DNA of 48,471 nucleotides. Source: Flavobacteriales bacterium. Its GTDB lineage: Bacteria; Bacteroidota; Bacteroidia; Flavobacteriales; Weeksellaceae. The position numbers and the translations under genes are program-made. The DNA lies in the NCBI GenBank assembly GCA_900770875.1, contig CAAGLV010000207.1, positions 1 to 48,471 on the forward strand, read 5' to 3'. This document shows, piece by piece, positions 23,221-31,912 of the stretch. The notes beneath the pieces are model-generated. The model was not told the origin of the DNA and did not search any database. It saw only the letters and a program-made list of their open reading frames with translations. Numbering within the stretch: position 1 is the first letter of the stretch; each line of letters begins with the position of its first letter.

Positions 23221-24726
23221 ATGATTAAACTACTTTTATTTTTAAGTTTTTATCTTTTCAATCTACAAGTAAATGCGCAAAATAATCAATCAAAAGTTAA
23301 ACAATTATTAAACTATAATAAACAAGATTATCAGGAGAATATTAAACAAATCGATTTAGCAATACAATTAGCTAAAAAAGAAAATAACCAGAATTTATTA
23401 AGCGAAGCTTATTTTACAAAGGCTGCTTATATCTTTAATTTCAGAAAATACCACGAATCGTTAAATTATTATATTAAAGCCAATCAACTGGCTAAAAATT
23501 CGGATGCATATTTTTATTATTCTTCGCTTTATGGTATTGCTACAATTAAACAACAATTAGGCGAATACAAACAAAGTACTATGTTTTTAGAAAAATGTTT
23601 AGCTTATTTTGATGAAAACAAACAACATAAAGAATGTAAAATTGCCTACGTAAATACATTAGGTAGATTGGCGTATGCCTACATTAAAATAGGAAATTAC
23701 AACAAGGCTAAATTTTACTCGGATGCCGAGTTTAAAAACAGTAATAATGCCATCGATTCGGCTTATGCATTTAAAAATCTCGGAATTTTAAAATATCACT
23801 TAAACCAACATTCGGATGCAATTAAAATTTTAGATAAAGCCATGTTAACCATCAAAAAAAATAACGATAAAGCCTGGCTAATGACTATTTTACATTATAA
23901 AGGTGATGCTTATCTAGGGAAAGGTGATCTTAAAAATGCAAACGACTTTTATCGACAGGTAGTTGAAGAATTTAAACAATCGAAAATTGTAAATAACGAT
24001 AGCAGAACTTCTTTCGAGCGCTTAATTAAATATTATCATCAACATAACGATAAAGAAAACGAGCTAAATTTAATTAACCAATTATTGGCTTACGATAGCG
24101 TGTATTACGCAACAAACCAAACTTTATCTAACTCGTATTTTAAAGATTACGAAAACTCTAATTTAATCGAACAACAAGCTAAATTATCCCAAGATATAAA
24201 ATACTCTAAACTTGTCATTTACCTTGTTATTAGTATTTCTGTTTTAATTATTGCTGGAATTTTAATTAAAAATAAACGCGATAAAAATAGATTAGCAACC
24301 TATATTAATAGTGTAAAAGAAAAAGATACAACAACCGATTTTGATTTAACATTACCGCTTAAAAAAATCGAGATTGAAGTTGATGATGAAACAGAACAAA
24401 AATTAAAGAATTTTGAAGCTAATTTAACTTCGATTGATGCTAATTTAACCGTAGATCAATTTGCCGAAATGCTAAATTGTAATAAATCGTACATTTCGCG
24501 CTACATCAATCAAACAAGAGAATTAAATTTTAATCAATACATTAATTCGTTACGTATACAATTAATTGTAAATCGTTTAATGGAAGACGAAAATTTAAGA
24601 AAATACACCATTGATGCTTTGGCAGAAGAAGCAGGTTTTAACTCGAGAAAATTATTTTCGGACGTTTTCTTAAAACATACCGGATTTCGACCTTCTTATT
24701 TCATCAAAAATTTAAAAAATCAATAA
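23221..24726 (+). CDS. Membrane-spanning TPR sensor/AraC-type transcription regulator
   Basis: 501 residues. Signal sequence (MIKLLLFLSFYLFNLQVNAQ), then about 300 periplasmic residues of TPR-like helix pairs (AYFTKAAYIFNFRKYHESLNYY; AYAYIKIGNYNKAKFY; HYKGDAYLGKGDLKNANDFY). One transmembrane helix (about 328-348) leads to a cytosolic linker and an AraC/XylS DNA-binding domain (about 405-500; VDQFAEMLNCNKSYISRYIN, then IDALAEEAGFNSRKLFSDVF). Bacteroidota use this architecture to sense outside signals and regulate directly, without a phosphorelay. The intergenic region shared with the divergent lipoprotein pair is the likely target. Confidence 0.85.
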   Translation: MIKLLLFLSFYLFNLQVNAQNNQSKVKQLLNYNKQDYQENIKQIDLAIQLAKKENNQNLLSEAYFTKAAYIFNFRKYHESLNYYIKANQLAKNSDAYFYYSSLYGIATIKQQLGEYKQSTMFLEKCLAYFDENKQHKECKIAYVNTLGRLAYAYIKIGNYNKAKFYSDAEFKNSNNAIDSAYAFKNLGILKYHLNQHSDAIKILDKAMLTIKKNNDKAWLMTILHYKGDAYLGKGDLKNANDFYRQVVEEFKQSKIVNNDSRTSFERLIKYYHQHNDKENELNLINQLLAYDSVYYATNQTLSNSYFKDYENSNLIEQQAKLSQDIKYSKLVIYLVISISVLIIAGILIKNKRDKNRLATYINSVKEKDTTTDFDLTLPLKKIEIEVDDETEQKLKNFEANLTSIDANLTVDQFAEMLNCNKSYISRYINQTRELNFNQYINSLRIQLIVNRLMEDENLRKYTIDALAEEAGFNSRKLFSDVFLKHTGFRPSYFIKNLKNQ

Positions 24727-24732
24727 AACAAC

Positions 24733-24758
24733 AAAACCCGCTGATTATAGCGGGTTTT
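24733..24758. terminator. Bidirectional terminator between the regulator gene and ssrA
   Basis: AAAACCCGCT and AGCGGGTTTT pair around a six-base loop. On the minus strand it ends the tmRNA transcript. Confidence 0.8.
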
Positions 24759-24793
24759 ATGTAAGTTTTAAAACTTAGTAAAATTTGTTTTAG

Positions 24794-25189
24794 TGGAGCT
24801 GGCGGGATTCGAACCCGCGTCCAAACAAGCAACAAATAAGCTTTCTACATGCTTAGTTTATTTTTAATTGTCGGCGTAATCCTGAGAACAAACACCCTGT
24901 CATACGCTTAGTTTCTAAAATTTCGAAATCCCTTAGAAACATCAAGATTTCTATTCTTACTTTCCCGTATCCCTTTATCAAACGCCGTAAGTCAAGGCTT
25001 TTGAGGGATATTCAGCTTCTATACCTTGTATAGACATGGCGAATTCCTACTAAAAATTCAGAATTATGCAGCTAAAGCGTACTCTTCGTTGCCAGTTAAA
25101 AAGTCGAAGTGCCTGATTAAAGTGAGTACACAACATTTCACTGCATGCTTACTTACCCATTGGACTTGCTGTCAAAACCAGTCAACCCC
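24794..25189 (-). ncRNA. ssrA: tmRNA (transfer-messenger RNA)
   Basis: About 396 nt. The 5' end GGGGTTG pairs with CAGCTCC near the 3' end to form the tRNA-like acceptor stem; the T arm contains GGGTTCGAATCCCGCC. The resume codon GGC is at 25091-25093 and the tag reads GNEEYALAA before a TAA at 25064-25066, matching the Bacteroidota tag style (G.x.x.YALAA). CCA is not encoded. It rescues ribosomes stalled on broken mRNAs with SmpB, adding the degradation tag. Confidence 0.95.
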
Positions 25190-25227
25190 TTTAAATAAGT
25201 GTTTTACTTGTTACAAATGTAACGCCA

Positions 25228-25235
25228 CAAAGATA
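25228..25235 (-). promoter_or_regulatory. -7 box (TATCTTTG) of ssrA
   Basis: An exact TAnnTTTG match on the minus strand, 38 bp before the mature 5' end, implying a short 5' leader removed by RNase P. A 6-bp inverted repeat (GTTACA, TGTAAC) lies in that leader at 25210-25223. Confidence 0.6.
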
Positions 25236-25332
25236 TAAAATTAAACTTGTTTTAATTAACTTTTCTTAAACATCTTTCAAAAAGAAAAAACATTAAATTA
25301 GTAAATCACAAAATATTAAATCACAATAATTT

Positions 25333-26838
25333 ATGAGTAACTTAGTAAACTTACCTCAATTAAAAGAACAGTACAACAATTACATTAACGGGAAATTTAC
25401 ACCGCCAGTTAACGGAAAATATTTCGATGTAATTACACCTACTACTGGTAAAGTTTTTAGTCAGGCAGCACATTCTTCCGAAGAAGATTTAAAACTTGCT
25501 GTTGATGCAGCCCACGAAGCATTTAAAACGTGGGGAAAAACTTCGGCTACAGAACGAAGCATTATTTTAAACAAAATTGCCGATCGTATGGAAGCTCATT
25601 TACAAGATATTGCAGCTGTAGAAACCTACGATAATGGTAAACCAGTTCGCGAAACTTTAAATGCCGATATTCCTTTAGCTATCGATCATTTTAGATATTT
25701 TGCTTCTGTTATTCGTGCCGAAGAAGGCTCGTTAAGCGAATTAGATCAAGATACTGTTTCGTTAATTGTATACGAACCAATTGGAGTTGTTGCGCAAATT
25801 ATCCCTTGGAACTTTCCTATTTTAATGGCAGTTTGGAAACTTGCTCCTGCATTAGCAGCCGGTAATTGTGTCGTTTTAAAACCTGCAGAATCTACTCCAA
25901 TTTCTATCATGTATTTAATGGAAATTATTGGCGATTTAATTCCTGCAGGTGTTGTTAATATTGTTAATGGATTTGGTTCTGAATTAGGTCGTCCATTAGT
26001 TACAAATCCAAAAATTTCTAAAGCTGCATTTACAGGTTCTACAGCGACAGGACGCTATGTGATGCAATATGCGACTGAAAATATTATTCCGGTTACATTA
26101 GAATTAGGTGGAAAATCGCCAAATGTATTCTTCGAATCGGTAATGGATCACGACGACGAATATTTAGATAAAGCCATAGAAGGTGCTGTTTTATTTGCTT
26201 TAAATCAGGGCGAAATTTGTACTTGTCCATCGCGTTTATTAATACAAGAATCAATTTACGATAAATTTATTGCACGAGTTATCGAACGTGTAAAAGCTAT
26301 AAAAGCCGGACATCCATTAGATCCTACAACGATGATCGGAGCACAAGCTTCAAAAATTCAATACGATAAAATTTTAGGCTACATTAATTTAGGAAAAGAA
26401 GAAGGTGCCGAAGTTTTAACTGGTGGAGACGCAAATCATTTAGGTGGTGATATCGAAAATGGGTATTACATACAACCTACTTTACTAAAAGGACACAATA
26501 AGATGCGTGTTTTCCAAGAAGAAATTTTTGGACCTGTTTTAGCCGTTACCACTTTTAAAGACGAAGCAGATGCCTTAGCAATTGCAAACGATACAATTTA
26601 TGGTTTAGGAGCTGGTGTTTGGACAAGAGATGCGCATCAATTATATCAAATTCCGAGAGCAATTCAGGCCGGACGTGTTTGGGTAAATAATTACCACAAT
26701 TATCCTGCTGGTGCTCCGTTCGGAGGATATAAATTATCTGGTATTGGACGCGAAAATCATAAAATGATGTTAGACCACTATCGTCAGGCAAAAAATATGT
26801 TGATCTCGTACAACAAAAATAAATTAGGTTTCTTTTAA
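25333..26838 (+). CDS. NAD-dependent aldehyde dehydrogenase (acetaldehyde dehydrogenase, AldB/ExaC type)
   Basis: 501 residues. Catalytic E257 in ELGGKSP and nucleophile C296 in NQGEICTCPSR, with the conserved Asn in PWNFP (about 157-161) and the nucleotide-binding FTGSTATGRY. Length and motifs match the AldB/ExaC/AcoD group that oxidises acetaldehyde and related aldehydes to acids in the cytosol. A DUF779 gene starts 10 bp downstream; this pairing is widespread and supports the subfamily. No alcohol dehydrogenase is adjacent (a zinc ADH lies 18 kb away). Confidence 0.92.
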   Translation: MSNLVNLPQLKEQYNNYINGKFTPPVNGKYFDVITPTTGKVFSQAAHSSEEDLKLAVDAAHEAFKTWGKTSATERSIILNKIADRMEAHLQDIAAVETYDNGKPVRETLNADIPLAIDHFRYFASVIRAEEGSLSELDQDTVSLIVYEPIGVVAQIIPWNFPILMAVWKLAPALAAGNCVVLKPAESTPISIMYLMEIIGDLIPAGVVNIVNGFGSELGRPLVTNPKISKAAFTGSTATGRYVMQYATENIIPVTLELGGKSPNVFFESVMDHDDEYLDKAIEGAVLFALNQGEICTCPSRLLIQESIYDKFIARVIERVKAIKAGHPLDPTTMIGAQASKIQYDKILGYINLGKEEGAEVLTGGDANHLGGDIENGYYIQPTLLKGHNKMRVFQEEIFGPVLAVTTFKDEADALAIANDTIYGLGAGVWTRDAHQLYQIPRAIQAGRVWVNNYHNYPAGAPFGGYKLSGIGRENHKMMLDHYRQAKNMLISYNKNKLGFF

Positions 26839-26848
26839 TCAATAAATT

Positions 26849-27223
26849 ATGATCGCTCGAATTAGTGCTACACCAAAAGCTATCGAATTAATAAATACCT
26901 TAAAGGATAAACATGGTAAATTAATGTTTTATCAAGCAGGTGGATGTTGCGAAGGTACACAACCGCAATGCTTTAAAAAAGATGAATATTATTTACGCTA
27001 CAAAGATGTTTGCATTGGTACGATTGAAGATTGCGAATTTTGGGTAGATAAAGATTTGTTTGATTATTGGAAATCGGCACATTTTGAATTAGATGTAATT
27101 GACGCTTTCGGAGCTGGAGGTTTTTCGTTAGAAACGCCACTCGGAAAAACATTCAAAATCAATTATACATTATTCAGCCAAGAAGAATTAGACCAATTGG
27201 AGCCAATTAAAATTAATTCATAA
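26849..27223 (+). CDS. DUF779 family protein, partner of the aldehyde dehydrogenase
   Basis: 124 residues, soluble. The conserved core MFYQAGGCCEGTQPQC (31-46) and SLETPLGKTFKINY near the C-terminus mark DUF779. The Cys pair and the third Cys suggest metal binding or a redox role, but the function is not established. Starts 10 bp after the dehydrogenase stop and is almost certainly co-transcribed with it. The family is found beside ExaC/AldB-like dehydrogenases in many phyla, so a role in aldehyde oxidation is the natural inference. Confidence 0.9.
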   Translation: MIARISATPKAIELINTLKDKHGKLMFYQAGGCCEGTQPQCFKKDEYYLRYKDVCIGTIEDCEFWVDKDLFDYWKSAHFELDVIDAFGAGGFSLETPLGKTFKINYTLFSQEELDQLEPIKINS

Positions 27224-27244
27224 ATTTTTTCATTATTTTTTAGT

Positions 27245-27282
27245 AAAAAAGCCATTTCAATTATATTGAAATGGCCTTTTTT
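27245..27282. terminator. Bidirectional terminator between DUF779 and gltX
   Basis: GCCATTTCAAT pairs with ATTGAAATGGC around TAT, flanked by A and T runs. Confidence 0.85.
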
Positions 27283-27305
27283 ATTTTTATAAAACTTAAG
27301 AATGA

Positions 27306-28814
27306 TTATCCTAAAACTTCGATAATTTTATTGATACGTGCAATTGTTTCTTCTTTTCCTAACATTGCCATAATAACTGGTACATCTGGTCCTTGTAATG
27401 CTCCTACTAAACTTAAACGTAAAGGCATTCCAATTTTTCCGAATCCAATTTCTTGTGCTGTTACAAAATTAGCCATTGCATCGTGTAAAGCTTCTGCTGT
27501 AAATTCAGTTGAATTTAAAACATCAATAAACTTTGTTAATATCGCTGTAGAATCTTCTTTAAAAGCCTTTTTCGCTGCTTTTTCATCATATACTGCTGGA
27601 GCTATATAAAAGAATTTCCCTTGTTCAAAAATATCTTTCACAAAGTTTGCACGCTCTTTTAATAATGCAATAACTTGTGTATCTAAAGTATCATTTGTAG
27701 CAACTCCATTTGCAACTAACACTTCCTGAAAAGCTGGTAATAAATCTTCTGCCGATTTTTGTTGTAAATATTGGTTGTTAAACCAAACCGCTTTATCTGG
27801 AGAGAAACGTGCACCCGATTTCGAAACTTTTTCTAATGAAAATTGAGCAATTAACTCGTCCATTGTAAAAATTTCTTGGTCTGTACCTGCGCTCCATCCT
27901 AATAAAGCTAACATATTTAATACAGCTTCTGGGAAATAACCTTCGTCTTTATAACCTTTAGCTACTCCTTCTTCTGTTTTCCATTCCATTGGAAATACTG
28001 GGAATCCGTGTTTGTCTCCATCGCGCTTACTTAATTTCCCTTTTCCTTCTGGTTTTAAAATTAAAGGTAAGTGAGCAAAACGAGGCGCTTCCCAACCAAA
28101 AGCATCATATAATAATTCGTGTAATGCCATTGATGGTAACCATTCTTCACCACGAATAACGTGTGTAATTTCCATTAAATGATCATCTACAATATTCGCT
28201 AAGTGATACGTTGGCATTCCGTCCGATTTAAATAATACTTTATCATCTAAAGTAGCTGCATCAATCGAAATTTTACCACGAATCATATCATCTAATAAAA
28301 CAGTACGTGTATCATCAATAATAAAACGAACCACATAAGGTGTATTTGCATCTAATAAAGCTTGTGTTTCTTCTTTAGATAACGATAACGAATTTTTTAA
28401 TTGTCCACGAGTAGACCAATTGTAGATAAATGTTTCTTTATTTTCTTCTGCTTTTGCACGCGCTGCATCTAATTCTTCAGCTGTATCAAATGCATAGTAA
28501 GCTTTTCCGTTTGCTAATAACTCGTCTACGTAAACTTTGTAAATATCTTTACGCTCCGACTGACGGTAAGGTCCTAATTCTCCTCCAAAACCAACACCTT
28601 CGTCTGGTGTTAAACCTAACCATTTTAACGAATCGATAATATATTGCTCTGCTCCTTCCACGTAACGTGTTTGATCAGTATCTTCAATTCGTAATAAAAA
28701 TTTTCCGTTATGATGTTTTGCGAAAAGATAATTGTATAACGCCGTACGTACTCCTCCAATATGTAATGCACCTGTTGGACTCGGCGCAAATCTTACACGA
28801 ACTTCTTTTGCCAT
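27306..28814 (-). CDS. gltX: Glutamyl-tRNA synthetase
   Basis: 502 residues, class Ib. The HIGH-type box HIGG is at 18-21 in APSPTGALHIGG; KLSKRDGDKHG is the KMSKS-type loop. ALHELLYDAFGWEAPRFAHLP and the C-terminal anticodon-binding helical domain (about 330-500) are in normal order and length. Charges tRNA-Glu, possibly tRNA-Gln too, since no glutaminyl-tRNA synthetase is visible here. Monocistronic, own promoter box. Confidence 0.97.
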   Translation of the reverse strand: MAKEVRVRFAPSPTGALHIGGVRTALYNYLFAKHHNGKFLLRIEDTDQTRYVEGAEQYIIDSLKWLGLTPDEGVGFGGELGPYRQSERKDIYKVYVDELLANGKAYYAFDTAEELDAARAKAEENKETFIYNWSTRGQLKNSLSLSKEETQALLDANTPYVVRFIIDDTRTVLLDDMIRGKISIDAATLDDKVLFKSDGMPTYHLANIVDDHLMEITHVIRGEEWLPSMALHELLYDAFGWEAPRFAHLPLILKPEGKGKLSKRDGDKHGFPVFPMEWKTEEGVAKGYKDEGYFPEAVLNMLALLGWSAGTDQEIFTMDELIAQFSLEKVSKSGARFSPDKAVWFNNQYLQQKSAEDLLPAFQEVLVANGVATNDTLDTQVIALLKERANFVKDIFEQGKFFYIAPAVYDEKAAKKAFKEDSTAILTKFIDVLNSTEFTAEALHDAMANFVTAQEIGFGKIGMPLRLSLVGALQGPDVPVIMAMLGKEETIARINKIIEVLG

Positions 28815-28837
28815 TGATTTAAGATCTTAATTTTATA

Positions 28838-28845
28838 CAAAAATA
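28838..28845 (-). promoter_or_regulatory. -7 box (TATTTTTG) of gltX
   Basis: An exact TAnnTTTG match on the minus strand, 23 bp before the ATG. No -33 TTTG at normal spacing. Confidence 0.45.
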
Positions 28846-28951
28846 AGGTCTTCAACACAATATATAACGCTTTATTTAAATAATATTCAATTTTTTTAAC
28901 ACCAATTTTCAACCTAATTTTATTTCAAAATCACAAATACAGCATTACAAA

Positions 28952-29818
28952 ATGAAACTTTACCCAATTAACACAGGCTATTTTAAATTAGATGGCGGCG
29001 CAATGTTTGGCATTGTACCTAAATCAATTTGGAACAAGACCAATCCTGCAGATGCTAATAATTTAATTGATTTAGCTATGAGATGCTTATTAATAGAAGA
29101 TGGCGATCGATTAATTTTAATTGATACCGGAATCGGAAATAAACAAAACGAAAAATTCTTCGGATTTTATCATCTTTTTGGTGATGTTTCGTTGGATTTA
29201 GAACTAGCTAAAAATGGATTTCATCGCGACGATATTACCGATGTTTTTTTAACGCACTTACATTTTGATCATTGTGGAGGCGCAATTCAATGGAATCAAT
29301 CCAAAGAATTTTTAGAACCAGCATTTAAAAATGCCACATTTTGGTCGAACGATGCGCATTGGAATTGGGCCGTAAATCCTAACCCACGCGAAAAAGCATC
29401 TTTCTTAAAAGAAAACATTTTACCAATACAAGAAAGTGGACAACTAAAAATGCTTTCGCTTCCAAAAAATAACGAAGATAAAACACAAAATACAGCTTTA
29501 GGATTTGACATCTTATTTGTCGACGGACATACCGATAAACAAATGATTCCGATAATCAAATACAAAGGAAAAACAATTGTTTACATCGCCGATTTAATTC
29601 CAACAACTGGTAATATCCCTCTAATTTATGTGGTTGGATTTGACACTCGACCATTAATTACAGTAACTGAAAAAAGCAAATTTTTAAACGAAGCTGCAAA
29701 AAACGAATATCTTTTATTTTTTGAGCACGATCCGTTCCACGAATTAGCAACCGTAAAAGCAACCGAAAAAGGCATCAGAATTAACGAAACATTCTCATTT
29801 ACTGAAGTTTTTGGTTAA
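28952..29818 (+). CDS. MBL-fold metallo-hydrolase (lactonase-like)
   Basis: 288 residues, no signal peptide. The metal-binding motif HLHFDHCGG (H-x-H-x-D-H) is near residue 110, and later ligands are VDGHTDKQM and FFEHDPFHE near the C-terminus. IDTGIGNK gives the first strand-loop. The overall order is that of dinuclear-zinc MBL hydrolases related to N-acyl-homoserine lactonases and other lactonases or esterases. Substrate is unknown; quorum-quenching activity should not be assumed. Monocistronic. Confidence 0.85.
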   Translation: MKLYPINTGYFKLDGGAMFGIVPKSIWNKTNPADANNLIDLAMRCLLIEDGDRLILIDTGIGNKQNEKFFGFYHLFGDVSLDLELAKNGFHRDDITDVFLTHLHFDHCGGAIQWNQSKEFLEPAFKNATFWSNDAHWNWAVNPNPREKASFLKENILPIQESGQLKMLSLPKNNEDKTQNTALGFDILFVDGHTDKQMIPIIKYKGKTIVYIADLIPTTGNIPLIYVVGFDTRPLITVTEKSKFLNEAAKNEYLLFFEHDPFHELATVKATEKGIRINETFSFTEVFG

Positions 29819-29873
29819 GATAGATTAACAATTCTTGATGTAACATAAATCATAAAACAGAAGTTTTTTTTTT

Positions 29874-29881
29874 TACCTTTG
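29874..29881 (+). promoter_or_regulatory. -7 box TACCTTTG of ricT, which decides the gene's start
   Basis: An exact TAnnTTTG match. It covers the first bases of an upstream in-frame ATG at 29879, which therefore cannot be in the transcript; translation must begin at the ATG at 29909. Confidence 0.65.
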
Positions 29882-29908
29882 TGTTGTCATTTTAAAAAAG
29901 AAGAAGTT

Positions 29909-31456
29909 ATGGCTTGTGGATCTTGTGGAACTTCTAGCAATGGCCTTCCGAAAGGTTGTAACAATAACGGTGCTTGTGGCACTGATGGATGTGGTAAATT
30001 ATCAGTTTTCGACTGGTTATCGAACATGAAACTTCCAAATGGTCAACAGCCATTTAACTTTGTTGAAGTTCGATTTAAAAACGATCGAAAATTCTATTAT
30101 AAAAACGAAAATAATATTTCGTTAAACGTAGGCGATATAATCGCTGTAGAAGGAACTCCGGGACATGATATCGGAATTGTTACACTTACGGGTGAGCTTG
30201 TTAGAATACAGATGAAAAAGAAAAATCTTTCGTGGGAAGGCGAAGAGGTAAAAAAAGTTTACCGTAAAGCCAACCAGAAAGATGTCGAAACTTGGCAAGA
30301 GTTTCGTGAAAGAGAAAAACAAACAATGATTGATGCCCGAATTATGGCTAAAAACCTTAATTTGGAAATGAAGATTTGCGATGTTGAGTATCAAGGTGAT
30401 GGTGCCAAAGTTACATTTTATTATACAGCAGAAGGACGCGTAGACTTTAGACAATTAATCAAAGAATATGCGAGTAAATTTGGTGTAAGAATCGAAATGA
30501 AACAAATTGGATATCGTCAGGAAGCTGCTAAAATTGGAGGAATTGGATCTTGTGGACGCGAGTTATGTTGCTCTACTTGGTTAACAGATTTCCGTTCGGT
30601 TAGTACAGCTGCGGCACGTTATCAACAATTGTCGATAAACTCGCAAAAATTAGCTGGGCAATGCGGTAAATTAAAGTGTTGTTTAAATTTTGAATTAGAT
30701 TCGTATCTAGATGCTTTAAACCATTTTCCATCAATCGAAAGTAAATTCGAAACAGTAAATGGAATGGCTCAATGCGTTAAAATTGACGTATTTAAAAAAG
30801 AAATGTGGTTCGCTTACGAAAGAGGAAGCGTTTTATGGTATAAATTTTCGATTGAAGACATTCAAGAATTTTTAGAAATCAATAAAAAAGGCGAAAAAAC
30901 AGAAGCTTTAGAAGATTTAGCTAAGAATACAATCGAACAAAAACCCGATTTTTCTGACGTTATCGAAGAAAACTCGTTAGAGCGTTTCGAGCGTAAAGAA
31001 AAAGCTAAACGTAAACGCGTTAAAGCAAAACCTAAAGCAGCTAATGCATCAAACCAAAATGTAAAAGCGGCTAAAACGCAAAATACAGAAGCTACAGAAA
31101 AGGATAAAAATCCTAATCAGCAGCAAAAGCGACCAAATAATAACAATCGCAAAAAGAAACCTCAGAATCCAAATCAGCAAAATGCAAAACCTCAATCAAA
31201 CCAAGAGGCAAAAGCAACAGAGCAACCAAATTCTGAAGGGCAAAAACAAGGGCAAGCGAAGAAGAAAAATCCTAATCAACAACGCAAAAACCCAAATCAA
31301 CAAAAAACTCAGCAAAATGCGAATCAAAATCAAAATGCTGAACCAATAAATCAGAATCCTCAAGGCGAACAAAATCAGCCAAATGGACAAAAACCTAAAA
31401 GCAAAAACAAAAAAAGATTTCATCGTGGACCGAAACCAGATAATACGAAACAGTAG
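29909..31456 (+). CDS. ricT: PSP1-domain protein of the RicT/YaaT type with a disordered C-terminal tail
   Basis: 515 residues from the ATG at 29909. A Cys-rich N-terminus (Cys 3, 6, 17, 23, 28) precedes the PSP1 domain (about 45-300). Two CxxxxCC clusters, C215/C220/C221 and C252/C257/C258, match the Fe-S cysteines of RicT. In Bacillus, RicT with RicA and RicF carries [4Fe-4S] clusters and aids RNase Y function; no RicA/RicF gene is nearby, so the role here may differ. From about 360 the protein is Lys/Asn/Gln/Pro-rich and probably disordered. Its last 74 bases overlap the start of gldH in another frame. Confidence 0.8.
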   Translation: MACGSCGTSSNGLPKGCNNNGACGTDGCGKLSVFDWLSNMKLPNGQQPFNFVEVRFKNDRKFYYKNENNISLNVGDIIAVEGTPGHDIGIVTLTGELVRIQMKKKNLSWEGEEVKKVYRKANQKDVETWQEFREREKQTMIDARIMAKNLNLEMKICDVEYQGDGAKVTFYYTAEGRVDFRQLIKEYASKFGVRIEMKQIGYRQEAAKIGGIGSCGRELCCSTWLTDFRSVSTAAARYQQLSINSQKLAGQCGKLKCCLNFELDSYLDALNHFPSIESKFETVNGMAQCVKIDVFKKEMWFAYERGSVLWYKFSIEDIQEFLEINKKGEKTEALEDLAKNTIEQKPDFSDVIEENSLERFERKEKAKRKRVKAKPKAANASNQNVKAAKTQNTEATEKDKNPNQQQKRPNNNNRKKKPQNPNQQNAKPQSNQEAKATEQPNSEGQKQGQAKKKNPNQQRKNPNQQKTQQNANQNQNAEPINQNPQGEQNQPNGQKPKSKNKKRFHRGPKPDNTKQ

Positions 31457-31904
31457 TTTTTTATTGCTAATAATATTGTTATTTACGGCTTGCGAAAGCA
31501 AACATTATTACCAAGAAACAAAAGACATTAAAGGCAATTGGGGAAGCAAAAATCCTGTTGAATATACTTTTAATGTTAAAGATTCTACTATTAATAAATT
31601 AAATCTGGGATTTGTTTTAAGAAATAATACCGATTACGAATACAGTAATATTTACTTGTTTACAAAATTCATCGATCCTAAAGGAAACGAAATGATTGAT
31701 ACTTTACAGTATTACATCGCAAATCCGGACGGAACATGGATTGGAAAAGGAATGAATACAAAAGAAATGGTACTTGTATTTCGTGAAAATTTACCTGTTA
31801 AAGATACCGGAACATACAAATTAAAAGTATGGCACGGCATGCGCACAGCTAAACTAAAAGGGATTGAAGATATCAGTTTGATTGCTGATCAGGCTGCTGA
31901 TTAA
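31383..31904 (+). CDS. gldH: Gliding-motility lipoprotein GldH
   Basis: 173 residues from the ATG at 31383. A lipobox TAC near residue 38 follows FLLLIILLF, so the signal is preceded by an unusually long basic stretch; a GTG at 31425 would give a normal 24-residue signal and is an alternative start. The mature part (LNLGFVLRNNTDYEYSNIYLF; GTYKLKVWHGMRTAKLKGIEDISLI) is the single beta-rich GldH domain. GldH is needed for gliding and chitin use in Flavobacterium and is linked to the type IX secretion/gliding machine at the cell envelope. Overlaps ricT by 74 bp; PBP1A starts 8 bp downstream. Confidence 0.82.
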   Translation: MDKNLKAKTKKDFIVDRNQIIRNSSFLLLIILLFTACESKHYYQETKDIKGNWGSKNPVEYTFNVKDSTINKLNLGFVLRNNTDYEYSNIYLFTKFIDPKGNEMIDTLQYYIANPDGTWIGKGMNTKEMVLVFRENLPVKDTGTYKLKVWHGMRTAKLKGIEDISLIADQAAD

Positions 31905-31912
31905 TTATAATA

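Noticed and set aside
25210..25223. GTTACA/TGTAAC inverted repeat upstream of tmRNA as an operator
   Set aside because: Only 6-bp arms in AT-rich DNA; more likely a leader hairpin or chance.
25026..25238. 70-codon plus-strand frame
   Set aside because: It is antisense to the tmRNA gene.
29879..29908. Ten extra codons in frame before ricT (start MCCHFKKEEV)
   Set aside because: The ATG lies inside the -7 promoter box; the start at 29909 gives the usual MACGSC N-terminus.
31040..31440. Repeated NQ/NP/QK units in ricT as a tandem repeat array or CRISPR
   Set aside because: The units are irregular in length and sequence and in frame within a coding region; it is amino-acid low complexity.
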